DNA from: Anaerolineaceae bacterium UBA6107
GTDB lineage: Bacteria; Chloroflexota; Anaerolineae; Anaerolineales; Anaerolineaceae
NCBI GenBank assembly: GCA_002428455.1
Contig: DIWL01000016.1
Coordinates: forward strand, 1,943 to 21,386
Reading direction: 5' to 3'
DNA: 19,444 nucleotides
This document shows, piece by piece, positions 1 through 6,746 of the stretch; within the stretch, counting starts at the first letter, position 1; every line of letters starts with the position of its first letter. Under the pieces are notes generated by a model. That model ran no database searches. It saw only the letters and a program-made list of their open reading frames with translations, and was not told where the DNA came from. A program made the translations under genes and the position numbers.

Positions 1-1062
1 CGTGTGGTCATTGAAAAACCCTTCGGCTCTGACCGGGAGAGCGCCCGTTCGCTCAACCGCAGCATCCACGCCGTGCTGAACGAAAACCAGGTCTATCGTA
101 TCGATCACTACCTCGGCAAGGAGACTGTTCAGAACATCCTGGTGGCGCGCTTTGCCAACGCCATCTTCGAACCCTTATGGAACCGCAACTATATCGATAA
201 CGTGCAGATCACCGTCGCCGAGACCATTGGTGTCGGCTCCCGTGGGCGCTACTATGACAAAGCCGGCGTGATCCGCGACATGTTCCAGAACCATCTTATC
301 CAGTTGCTTACCTTGGTTGCCATGGAACCAACCAGCGCTTACAACGCCGATGCCACCCGCGACGAAAAGATAAAGGTCATCCGCGCCATCCGCCCCATCA
401 CCGGTGCCGAGGTGTACAGGCACACTGTGCTCGGGCAGTACCGGGGCTACCTGGACGAGGTTAATGTGCCTGCAGGTTCCCGCGCCCCTACTTACGCCAT
501 GGTGCGCTTCTTCATCGACAACTGGCGCTGGCAGGGTGTACCTTTTTACCTACGCTCCGGCAAGAAACTGGAGGACAAGGTTAGCGAGATCATCATTCAG
601 TTCAAGAAACCGCCCCATATGATCTTCCCCACCTCTGATCTTGAGGGTTCTTCGAATTTGCTGGCGATTTGCCTGCAGCCCGACGAGGGCATCCACCTCC
701 GCTTCGAAGCCAAAGTGCCCGATACCATCGCGCAGACCCGCTCGGTGAACATGGATTACCACTACAGCGACTTCTTTGAACAAAAGGACATCCCCGAAGC
801 CTACGAGCGTCTGCTGCTGGACGTGGTGACCGGTGACGCTTCCCTCTTCACCCGCGCTGACCAGACCGAGCTCTCCTGGGCGTTGTTTGACCCCATTATC
901 GCCGGCTGGGAGGATCCCACCGCTTCCCCTCCGCAGGTATATGAACCCGGTTCATGGGGTCCTGCGTCAGCCAGCCAACTGCTGAAGGAAGAAGGTCGTC
1001 AATGGATCCAGATTTGCGGCGAGCATTGCCAACAGGACGACAACCCGGAAGGATCAGACTGA
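1..1062 (+). CDS. zwf: Glucose-6-phosphate dehydrogenase, C-terminal part (5' end outside window)
   Basis: This enzyme oxidises glucose 6-phosphate to 6-phosphogluconolactone with NAD(P)+ at the entry to the oxidative pentose phosphate pathway, in the cytoplasm. The open frame runs in from base 1 (Arg-Val-Val-Ile-Glu-Lys-Pro-Phe-Gly) and gives about 353 residues of a family that is usually near 490-510. The hallmark substrate-binding motif RIDHYLGKETVQN lies about 35 residues into the visible part. It is followed by the expected RNYIDNVQIT and ETIGVGSRGRYYD segments and by YLRSGKKL. The N-terminal Rossmann nucleotide-binding domain is missing only because the window begins inside the gene. 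An ATG just inside the frame is internal and is not the start. No terminator is visible after the stop; the next gene starts 79 bases later behind its own -10-like element. Confidence 0.97.
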   Translation, partial: RVVIEKPFGSDRESARSLNRSIHAVLNENQVYRIDHYLGKETVQNILVARFANAIFEPLWNRNYIDNVQITVAETIGVGSRGRYYDKAGVIRDMFQNHLIQLLTLVAMEPTSAYNADATRDEKIKVIRAIRPITGAEVYRHTVLGQYRGYLDEVNVPAGSRAPTYAMVRFFIDNWRWQGVPFYLRSGKKLEDKVSEIIIQFKKPPHMIFPTSDLEGSSNLLAICLQPDEGIHLRFEAKVPDTIAQTRSVNMDYHYSDFFEQKDIPEAYERLLLDVVTGDASLFTRADQTELSWALFDPIIAGWEDPTASPPQVYEPGSWGPASASQLLKEEGRQWIQICGEHCQQDDNPEGSD

Positions 1063-1097
1063 ATCCAGGGTAACGTGAACCGAAAGTAATATGAAGT

Positions 1098-1103
1098 TAT
1101 AAT
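1098..1103 (+). promoter_or_regulatory. Candidate -10 element before the SGNH-like lipoprotein gene
   Basis: A perfect TATAAT lies 38 bases before the chosen ATG, between zwf and the lipoprotein gene. The hexamer 17 bases upstream (GTGAAC, 1075-1080) matches the -35 consensus at only three positions. The assignment therefore rests on the -10 and its location. Confidence 0.4.
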
Positions 1104-1141
1104 TGCGGAACTTATCTTCAAACTCCAGGATCGAATTCATT

Positions 1142-2224
1142 ATGGGTAGAACCGTTTCCCCTCGACAATATAAGTTAAATCCCGCCAGCCTTTTATTTGT
1201 GCTGGTTTTCAGCCTTACGGTTAGCTCCCTGGCTGCCTGCCAGGCACAGGTTCCTCTCACTACCAACCCAACACAGCCGCTGGAAACCGCCACGACTACC
1301 GCCATCCCGGCCACCGCTGACCTCGCCACCTTTACGCCAATCACCCCGCTCACCTCAACCGGCACCCCCCCAACCAGCGAAAACACGCCGTCGCCTGCCG
1401 GGGAATTAATCTCCTCCCCCGCGCCTACCGCTTTCCCCGCCGGGTTCTGGCAGGATCTACCGGTCATACCGGAATCCATCTCAGATCGTGCGCGTGAGAT
1501 CTACCGCAAGGGCATCGCCATGGGTAACAACCCGCACATTTTCACCAAGCTGGGTGACTGCAACAGCAAATCCCCCGATTTTCTGCACGGGTTCGGCGGC
1601 ATGTACGACCTCGGTGAGTTTGCCTACCTGCAACCCGCCATTGATTACTGGCAGGATTCCTTCCGCCTCCCCAACCAGGCCACCAATCCCGGCACCACCA
1701 CCTCCCGCCTCCTGGTCACCCTCTGGACCAACGACCAGTGCCAATCGGACGAGATCATGCTCGACTGCCAGTACCGCCTCGACAACCCCGGCATCGTGCT
1801 GATCGCCCTCGGCACGATCGATGCCAAGTATCACCACCTGGATCCGCTGGCGTTTGAGAAGAACCTGCGCGTGATCATTGAGAGTTCGATCGAGAGAGGG
1901 ATTTTACCGGTCCTTGGCACTAAAGCGGATAATATCGAAGGTGACCACTCCATTAACGAAACCATCGCCCGCCTGGCCATTGAGTACGAATTGCCCTTGT
2001 GGAATTACTGGAAAGCAGTTCAACCTGCCGTCAACCACGGCCTGCTGCCCGATATGGAGCATTTGAATTCCTGGTCCGGTCCCCCGGCCACCGATTTTTC
2101 CCTTCCCATCGCTATGGATTACGGCAAAGAGATCAAAAATATCACCGCCCTGCAAATGCTCAACTTCCTCATGGAGCAGTTGGCCGACCCTTCACTGACG
2201 GTCTCCCCGACCGGGGCACCTTAG
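1142..2224 (+). CDS. SGNH/GDSL-hydrolase-like lipoprotein with Cys at the nucleophile position
   Basis: A 360-residue secreted lipoprotein. Residues 17-33 form a hydrophobic signal ending in the lipobox LAAC (Cys33). A Thr/Pro-rich spacer follows to about residue 100, then a globular domain. The domain shows SGNH-type blocks: Gly-Asp-Cys (138-140) where GDS is usual, Gly-Thr-Ile-Asp (224-227) at the GxND block, and Asp304-x-x-His307 as the C-terminal acid/histidine pair. If the alignment is right, cysteine replaces the catalytic serine. The ATG at 1142 is preferred over an upstream TTG (1103) because it has AGGA 11 bases upstream and puts the signal peptide near the N-terminus. It lies upstream of an MBOAT acyltransferase and a second SGNH protein, so a role in adding or removing acyl groups on an envelope polymer is inferred. 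The substrate is unknown. Confidence 0.75.
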   Translation: MGRTVSPRQYKLNPASLLFVLVFSLTVSSLAACQAQVPLTTNPTQPLETATTTAIPATADLATFTPITPLTSTGTPPTSENTPSPAGELISSPAPTAFPAGFWQDLPVIPESISDRAREIYRKGIAMGNNPHIFTKLGDCNSKSPDFLHGFGGMYDLGEFAYLQPAIDYWQDSFRLPNQATNPGTTTSRLLVTLWTNDQCQSDEIMLDCQYRLDNPGIVLIALGTIDAKYHHLDPLAFEKNLRVIIESSIERGILPVLGTKADNIEGDHSINETIARLAIEYELPLWNYWKAVQPAVNHGLLPDMEHLNSWSGPPATDFSLPIAMDYGKEIKNITALQMLNFLMEQLADPSLTVSPTGAP

Positions 2225-2257
2225 ATAATTTCCATCCGCATCAACGGGTGTGATGTG

Positions 2258-2266
2258 TGATATAAG
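2258..2266 (+). promoter_or_regulatory. Candidate extended -10 element before the small lipoprotein gene
   Basis: TGATATAAG fits an extended -10 (TG-n-TATAAT, five of six in the hexamer) about 30 bases before the ATG at 2297. There is no recognisable -35. It would allow the genes from 2297 to 5343 to be transcribed without the upstream lipoprotein gene. Confidence 0.3.
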
Positions 2267-2296
2267 GGAACCATTCCTGATATTTCCGGAGCAAAG

Positions 2297-2683
2297 ATGA
2301 TCAAGATCAAATCGCTGTCCTTATCCATTCTTGTGGTCTCGCTTTTGCTGGTCTCATGCGCAGGTTCAAGCGCCCCGGCAGACGCGGTTTCAGCCTACTG
2401 GCAGGCCATGGTAGCCAAGGACGCCGCCCAGCTGAGCAGCCTTTCCTGCGCCGATCACGAAGCTGAAGCCCTGATCACCCTGGAGAGTTTTGGCATGTTT
2501 GAGCCGATCCTGTCCGACCTGGCGTGCAGCGTGGTCGACGAGTCCGGAGAAACCGCCACCGTGCACTGCGCAGGAACCATCGAGGTTTCCTATGGCGCGG
2601 AGATCCTCACCATCGACCTCGCCGAGCGTGATTATGCTGTACGCAAGGAAGGCGGCGACTGGCGCATGTGCGGAGCACAATAA
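2297..2683 (+). CDS. Small lipoprotein of unknown function (possible NTF2/DUF4878-like fold)
   Basis: A 128-residue protein with a lipoprotein signal peptide: a Lys-containing start, a hydrophobic core, and lipobox LVSC with Cys21. GGAG lies 5 bases before the ATG. The mature part begins with an Ala-rich helix (DAVSAYWQAMVAKDAAQLSSL) that resembles the first helix of NTF2-like/DUF4878 lipoproteins. It ends in alternating beta-strand-like segments with WRMCGAQ. Four further cysteines in the mature part could form disulfides outside the membrane. It sits immediately upstream of the microprotein and MBOAT genes, with the next start codon directly abutting its stop, so it probably belongs to the same acylation locus as an accessory envelope component. 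The fold suggestion is by appearance only, and I do not recognise a specific family. Confidence 0.75.
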   Translation: MIKIKSLSLSILVVSLLLVSCAGSSAPADAVSAYWQAMVAKDAAQLSSLSCADHEAEALITLESFGMFEPILSDLACSVVDESGETATVHCAGTIEVSYGAEILTIDLAERDYAVRKEGGDWRMCGAQ

Positions 2684-2803
2684 GTGCTGCGCCGCATCTT
2701 TTCCCGTGAAAATTTGTGGGCATTGATCTTCGCCCTGGTGCTGGTGCTGCTGGTGATCTTCTCCTCCAGCACCTCTCCGCAGTGGATCTACCAGGGCTTC
2801 TAA
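2684..2803 (+). CDS. 39-residue DltX-like transmembrane microprotein with C-terminal acyl-shuttle motif
   Basis: A GTG start immediately follows the TAA of the small lipoprotein gene, with GGAG 8 bases upstream. The frame ends in a TAA that directly abuts the ATG of the MBOAT gene. The 39-residue product has a positively charged N-terminus (Arg3, Arg4, Arg8), one hydrophobic helix at about residues 11-27, and a short tail ending Trp34-Ile-Tyr36-Gln-Gly-Phe39 at the extreme C-terminus. The positive-inside rule predicts the C-terminus outside the cytoplasm. DltX of the teichoic-acid D-alanylation pathway has the same design: a single-pass microprotein whose C-terminal aromatic-x-Tyr-x-x-Phe hexapeptide carries the acyl group on its tyrosine between the MBOAT protein (DltB) and the SGNH transferase (DltD). 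The adjacent MBOAT and SGNH genes fit this role. Function is inferred from architecture, motif and context; overall sequence is not claimed to be homologous. Confidence 0.8.
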   Translation: MLRRIFSRENLWALIFALVLVLLVIFSSSTSPQWIYQGF

Positions 2804-4252
2804 ATGTCCCTGGTCAGCATCCTGATCCTGGTCGGGCTTTCTCTGGGCGTCCACCTGGCGTCCCTTTTACCGTTCACCCGCCGTTTCCGTATTCAACTCC
2901 TGCTGATCCTCAGCGTCGTGGTGATCTACTGGCTGCAGCCGGGGCTGCCCATCCGCGGTCTGGACTTCTGGCTGCCCACAGCCACCGTGTTCATTGCGGT
3001 TTTGGGTTGGCTGCTTACAGCTCAACCCGAAGAACGTGCCTACCGCAGCAACCTGCATACTTATTTCCTCCTCACCATGTTGATCCTGGTCATCGCGCTC
3101 ACCCGCTACCTGGGTGCCACCACGTTCCTCACCCCTTCAAGACCGCCGCAAATTCATCTGGTAATTGCGGCACTCCTCGTGGTCAGCCTCTTCTTCTTCG
3201 CACTCCAAAAGTTACACAAAACCCCCGGCACACTCCTCGCGCTGGCGATTTTCGCTCTCCTGCTGTTATTTATCCTGCTCAAACTCCCTTCTCTGACCCT
3301 GGCCGCCAGCTCAACGCTGCGCGGCTTCACCGGTCAATCCCGTGAACTTGCCTCCGCGTTCGATATCCGCTGGCTGGGTTTCTCTTACATTGCCTTCCGC
3401 CTGATCCACACCCTGCGCGACCGCCAGACCGGTCACCTGCCGGCATTATCTCTTGAAGAATACCTCGTTTACATGTTGTTCTTCCCTGCTTTCAGCGCCG
3501 GTCCCATCGACCGCGCCGAACGCTTCATCAAGGAGTTACGCCAGCCTGAAGCTCCGGGCGCAAAGAACCTGGCGGCTGGAGGTGAGCGGCTGCTGATCGG
3601 CCTCTTCAAGAAGTTTATTCTGGCCGACACGCTGGCAATGATCGCGTTAAACGGTCAGAACGCCGGCCAGGTGCAGGGCGCCGGCTGGTTATGGCTGCTG
3701 CTGCTCGCCTATAGCTTCCAGATCTTTTTTGACTTCAGCGGGTACACCGATATCGCCATCGGGCTTGGTCACCTGATGGGCATCCGCCTGCCGGAGAATT
3801 TCAACGCTCCTTATCTTAAACCCAGCCTTACCCGCTTCTGGGATAACTGGCACATCACCCTCACGCAGTGGTTCCGTGCCTACGTTTTTAACCCGCTGAC
3901 ACGCTTGTTGCGCACCAAAGCCCGCACCTTGCCCGCCTGGTTGGTCATTCTCATCACGCAGCTCTCCACCATGGTTCTGATCGGTCTCTGGCACGGCATG
4001 ACGCTTAATTTCATCCTGTGGGGATTGTGGCACGGCTTCGGTTTATTCATCAACAACCGCTGGAGCAGCGCTGCGCATCCGCTCACCACCCGTGTGCAAG
4101 CCAGACCTGCCCTCAATCACCTGGTGACCGCCCTATCCATCCTACTCACCTTTACATACGTCAGCCTTGGTTGGGTATGGTTCGCCCTGCCTGATGTGAG
4201 CACCTCGTTAAAGGTACTTGCCAGCCTGTTCGGGATCGGAGGCGGGGCATGA
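2804..4252 (+). CDS. MBOAT family membrane-bound O-acyltransferase (AlgI/DltB/PatA type)
   Basis: A 482-residue polytopic membrane protein predicted to transfer an acyl group across the membrane for modification of an envelope polysaccharide or similar polymer. Family features in order: FFPAFSAGPIDRAERF (about 226-241), YSFQIFFDFSGYTDIAIGLG (about 303-322), the FWDNWHITLTQWFRAYVFNP segment with His350, and LWHGMTLNFILWGLWHG with the conserved histidines His397 and His410. His350 and His397 correspond to the two conserved histidines of DltB/AlgI proteins. The first ~170 residues are hydrophobic and form an extra run of membrane helices before the core. The C-terminus (LFGIGGGA) lacks the aromatic-x-Tyr-x-x-Phe motif that other MBOAT proteins carry fused, which agrees with the motif being on the separate microprotein. 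The stop overlaps the next start (ATGA). No donor-activating gene (DltA/DltC type) is present, so the acyl donor is unknown. Confidence 0.93.
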   Translation: MSLVSILILVGLSLGVHLASLLPFTRRFRIQLLLILSVVVIYWLQPGLPIRGLDFWLPTATVFIAVLGWLLTAQPEERAYRSNLHTYFLLTMLILVIALTRYLGATTFLTPSRPPQIHLVIAALLVVSLFFFALQKLHKTPGTLLALAIFALLLLFILLKLPSLTLAASSTLRGFTGQSRELASAFDIRWLGFSYIAFRLIHTLRDRQTGHLPALSLEEYLVYMLFFPAFSAGPIDRAERFIKELRQPEAPGAKNLAAGGERLLIGLFKKFILADTLAMIALNGQNAGQVQGAGWLWLLLLAYSFQIFFDFSGYTDIAIGLGHLMGIRLPENFNAPYLKPSLTRFWDNWHITLTQWFRAYVFNPLTRLLRTKARTLPAWLVILITQLSTMVLIGLWHGMTLNFILWGLWHGFGLFINNRWSSAAHPLTTRVQARPALNHLVTALSILLTFTYVSLGWVWFALPDVSTSLKVLASLFGIGGGA

Positions 4253-5343
4253 ACGGCCGCTTCGTCCGCAACGTGTTGATCAAGGGTCTGTTGTTGTTTA
4301 CCTTGTTCAACCTGCTTTGGGCAGTGGTTGATACCGCACCATCCGGCCGGTTGTCCATGTATAACTCGTTGCTGGGCGGCCGCGAGCGCTTCCCCTTTGG
4401 TGAAAATCCATCCGAATCCTACAACCTCAGCCTGTACGACCTGGATGCCATGTTTGCCTCGCACCGGCTGGACGGCTTGCCCAAAGCTGCAGACGAGTTC
4501 CGCGTCATCGTCATCGGCGATTCCTCCACCTGGGGCACGCTGCTCAAACCGCAGGAAACCCTCGCCGGAATACTGGACCGCGCCGGTCTGCATACGCCGG
4601 ATGGAAAACAGGTCCGCTTTTACAATCTGGGTTATCCCACATTGTCACTGGTCAAGGATCTGATGATCCTTGATGAGGCGCTACAATACGACCCTGACCT
4701 GGTGCTGTGGCCGGTGACGCTTGAATCCTTCCCGCGCAACAACCAGCTGAATTCTCCTATCGTCGCCAACAACCCAACCCGGGTGAACGATTTGATCGCC
4801 CGCTTCAACCTCAACCTCACCCCGCTGGAAGAGAAGGGTGGCTTCTGGCAACGCACCATCATCGGTCAGCGCCGTACCCTGGCTGACCGGCTGCGCCTGC
4901 AGCTCTACGGTGTAATGTGGTCTGCCACCGGCATCGATCAGGCTTACCCGGCCGATTACACCCCCGCCCTACGCGATCTTGAAGATGACCAAAGCTATTA
5001 CGGCTGGCAGCCGCCCGAATTCCCCGCGGACAGCCTGGCCTTCGACCTGCTTTCAGCCGGCATGCAGCTCGCCGGCGAAGTACCGGTCATTCTGGTAAAT
5101 GAACCCATCCTCATCAGTGAGGGAGAGAACAGCGACATCCGCTACAACTACTACTATCCGCGCTGGGCTTACGACGTCTACCGTCTGGAATTTTCCTCCG
5201 CTTGCGCAGCTGCTGGATGGAACTGCCTGGACCTGTGGGACGCCGTGCCGCAGGAGCACTTTACCAACAGCGCCATCCATCGCGACGCTTTTGGCGAAGA
5301 CATCTTCGCTCAGGAGATCGTTCATTCAGGATTGCTGCCATAA
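4249..5343 (+). CDS. Membrane-anchored SGNH-fold protein, probable acyltransferase partner of the MBOAT protein
   Basis: A 364-residue protein with one N-terminal membrane anchor (about residues 8-28, preceded by Arg and Lys) and a large extracytoplasmic domain. Block I of the SGNH fold is clear: VIVIGDSSTWG with Gly90-Asp91-Ser92. His344 in SAIHRDAFGEDIFAQEI occupies the C-terminal catalytic histidine position, but the usual Asp three residues earlier is Ser341, so the enzyme may use a Ser-His dyad or an acid from elsewhere. The start overlaps the MBOAT stop by four bases, which indicates translational coupling. By analogy with DltD in the Dlt system and AlgX/AlgJ in alginate acetylation, it should take the acyl group from the shuttle tyrosine onto Ser92 and pass it to the polymer. 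The acceptor cannot be read from the sequence. A plain esterase is the main alternative. Confidence 0.8.
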   Translation: MNGRFVRNVLIKGLLLFTLFNLLWAVVDTAPSGRLSMYNSLLGGRERFPFGENPSESYNLSLYDLDAMFASHRLDGLPKAADEFRVIVIGDSSTWGTLLKPQETLAGILDRAGLHTPDGKQVRFYNLGYPTLSLVKDLMILDEALQYDPDLVLWPVTLESFPRNNQLNSPIVANNPTRVNDLIARFNLNLTPLEEKGGFWQRTIIGQRRTLADRLRLQLYGVMWSATGIDQAYPADYTPALRDLEDDQSYYGWQPPEFPADSLAFDLLSAGMQLAGEVPVILVNEPILISEGENSDIRYNYYYPRWAYDVYRLEFSSACAAAGWNCLDLWDAVPQEHFTNSAIHRDAFGEDIFAQEIVHSGLLP

Positions 5344-5369
5344 CACTCAATCCAGTCTGGTATAAACGT

Positions 5370-5400
5370 AAAAAAACCTCCCGCCAAAACAGGCGGGAGG
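5370..5400 (-). terminator. Rho-independent terminator of folE
   Basis: CCTCCCGCC (5377-5385) pairs perfectly with GGCGGGAGG (5392-5400) around a six-base loop. Seven A residues at 5370-5376 become the U-tract on the - strand, so it terminates folE. The + side has no T-run, so it is at best a weak terminator for the acylation operon ending at 5343. Confidence 0.88.
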
Positions 5401-5433
5401 GGGAACACAAATCTGGTAAATAGCTAATTGTTG

Positions 5434-6081
5434 CTATTTGATAATTCCACACACGTTCAGGAACTCCGCGCGTAAGGATGGATCATCGGCATAAACGCCG
5501 CGGAACACCGTGGTGCGCGTGGCCGGCGAGATCTCGCGCACGCCGCGCATTTCCACGCACATGTGCTTGGCGCGCATGAACACCGCCACCCCGTGCGGCC
5601 GCATCAAGGCCTCCAACATGTCCGCGATCTGGTAACCGATGCGTTCCTGCACAGCAAAGCGCTTGGTATACAGGCGCACCAGCCGTGTCAGCTTGGAGAT
5701 ACCCAGGATGCGCTCATCCGCCACGTATCCCACGTACGCCTCGCCGTAGAACGGAAAAACATGGTGCTCGCACAGAGAGTGAAAATGGATCGGACCTTCG
5801 ATCACCTGGCTCAAGCGGCAATCCGGCTCGCCGCGGCACTCACGCGGGAATGCCTTGATCAGCTTGGGGTCGCCCTCATACCCGCTGGTTGATTCAAGCA
5901 GCGCCTCAATGAAACGCCGTGGGGTCTCGTGGGTTGAGGGTGTGTTCACATCCATGCCCATCGCGGTGAAGATCTCCGCCATGTATCCTTCGTACTTTTT
6001 AAGGTCCTCAGGGTTGATGTTGCGCTTGTTCAACTGCAGCAGTTCGTCCAAAGTGAAATCGTCGATCGAGGTTTCGGTCAT
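5434..6081 (-). CDS. folE: GTP cyclohydrolase I (FolE type)
   Basis: This zinc enzyme converts GTP to 7,8-dihydroneopterin triphosphate, the first step of tetrahydrofolate (and possibly queuosine or biopterin) synthesis. The product is 215 residues, normal for the family. Zinc ligands are visible as Cys104 and His107 in SLCEHHVFPF and Cys175 in AKHMCVEMRGV; the 71-residue spacing between the two cysteines equals that of E. coli FolE. His106 and His173 match the conserved catalytic histidines. The ATG at 6081 is preceded on its strand by a purine-rich GAGAGA. The gene runs divergent from arfB and has its own terminator downstream. A palindrome about 60 bases upstream may be an operator. No other folate gene is adjacent. 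Confidence 0.97.
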   Translation of the reverse strand: MTETSIDDFTLDELLQLNKRNINPEDLKKYEGYMAEIFTAMGMDVNTPSTHETPRRFIEALLESTSGYEGDPKLIKAFPRECRGEPDCRLSQVIEGPIHFHSLCEHHVFPFYGEAYVGYVADERILGISKLTRLVRLYTKRFAVQERIGYQIADMLEALMRPHGVAVFMRAKHMCVEMRGVREISPATRTTVFRGVYADDPSLRAEFLNVCGIIK

Positions 6082-6113
6082 GGTTTCTCTCTTTTTATTA
6101 TGAGATTTTTTTG

Positions 6114-6119
6114 ATTATA
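6114..6119 (-). promoter_or_regulatory. Candidate -10 element of folE
   Basis: Read on the - strand this is a perfect TATAAT, 32 bases before the folE ATG. No good -35 is found 16-18 bases upstream. That position lies next to the palindrome at 6139-6157. Confidence 0.35.
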
Positions 6120-6138
6120 AATGCTTTCTTTGTAGCGT

Positions 6139-6157
6139 AATGTTATTGTATAACGTT
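6139..6157. promoter_or_regulatory. Palindrome in the folE-arfB divergent promoter region, candidate operator
   Basis: AATGTTATT, one central base, TATAACGTT: an inverted repeat with the strict core GTTAT-tgt-ATAAC (6142-6154), flanked by GTAA and TTAC. It lies over the expected -35 region of folE. As I remember it, the enterobacterial Zur box has the core TGTTATA-n-TATAACA, which this resembles closely. It does not resemble the box in front of the local zur gene, so the cognate regulator is uncertain. Confidence 0.4.
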
Positions 6158-6226
6158 TACTGCTTCCTTGTGGATCAGGAATTTTGGGCTTTGATTTAAT
6201 GTATACTGAATTCGAACTGAGGTTAA

Positions 6227-6646
6227 ATGACCGACCCGATGATAATAATCCCCGAGGATGAACTGGCGATCACCTTTATCCGCTCCTCCGGACCCGGCGG
6301 GCAGAACGTGAACAAGGTCGCCACCGCTGCCCAGCTGCGCTTCGACGTTCTGAATTCGCCCTCGCTGCCGGAGGAAGTTAAACAACGCCTGGTCTGCCTC
6401 GCAGGCAGACGCATGACATCCGACGGCATCCTCGTCATTGAAGCGCGCCGCTACCGCGAACAGGAACGCAACCGCCTGGACGCCATTGCCCGGCTCAACC
6501 ACCTGGTCGAACTGGCCTGCCAGCCGCCCGAGGTGCGCCGGCCTACCAGGCCTACCTCCGCTTCAATGCGCGCTCGTTTGGAAGGCAAGCGGCGCCGGGC
6601 GGCGTTGAAACGCAGCCGCCGCGTGAAGCCGGGAGAATTCGAGTGA
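6227..6646 (+). CDS. arfB: Alternative ribosome-rescue factor ArfB (YaeJ-type peptidyl-tRNA hydrolase)
   Basis: A 139-residue protein that releases the nascent chain from ribosomes stalled on mRNAs without a stop codon. The catalytic GGQ loop is at residues 24-26 in RSSGPGGQNVNK, near the N-terminus as in ArfB. The domain is the release-factor catalytic domain alone, without codon-recognition domains. The C-terminus is the expected basic tail (RARLEGKRRRAALKRSRR) that enters the mRNA channel. GAGG stands 4 bases before the ATG. Length matches ArfB (about 140) rather than full release factors (about 350). The gene is divergent from folE and is followed by an independent promoter region. Confidence 0.93.
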   Translation: MTDPMIIIPEDELAITFIRSSGPGGQNVNKVATAAQLRFDVLNSPSLPEEVKQRLVCLAGRRMTSDGILVIEARRYREQERNRLDAIARLNHLVELACQPPEVRRPTRPTSASMRARLEGKRRRAALKRSRRVKPGEFE

Positions 6647-6682
6647 CCTGTTACTATTGTTAAATGGATTAGTGTAGAAAAG

Positions 6683-6702
6683 GGATAAATTTATCCTATA
6701 AT
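6683..6702 (+). promoter_or_regulatory. Promoter region with a perfect 14-bp palindrome abutting the -10
   Basis: GGATAAATTTATCC (6683-6696) is a perfect palindrome followed at once by TATAAT (6697-6702), 44 bases before the ATG of the GYF_2 protein gene. The -35 is weak (TGTAGA or GTAGAA near 6673-6679). A protein bound to the palindrome would cover the spacer, so it is a candidate operator. Confidence 0.5.
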
Positions 6703-6746
6703 GAATTATCGCATCGGTTATTTTCATTTTGAATAAGGAGAGAACT

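Noticed and set aside
1054..1479. 141-codon - strand frame over the lipoprotein signal and linker
   Set aside because: Val/Gly/Ala-rich antisense shadow of the Thr/Pro linker, with no start signals.
2206..2219. GC-rich CCCC/GGGG hairpin at the end of the SGNH lipoprotein gene
   Set aside because: Short stem inside the coding sequence with no T-run; not a convincing terminator.
2716..3345. 209-codon + strand frame overlapping the microprotein and MBOAT genes
   Set aside because: Pro/His/Arg-rich product in another frame of the MBOAT gene. The MBOAT frame has clear family motifs and correct membrane topology.
4117..4593. 158-codon - strand frame across the MBOAT/SGNH junction
   Set aside because: Antisense to two well-supported genes, and the product resembles no family.
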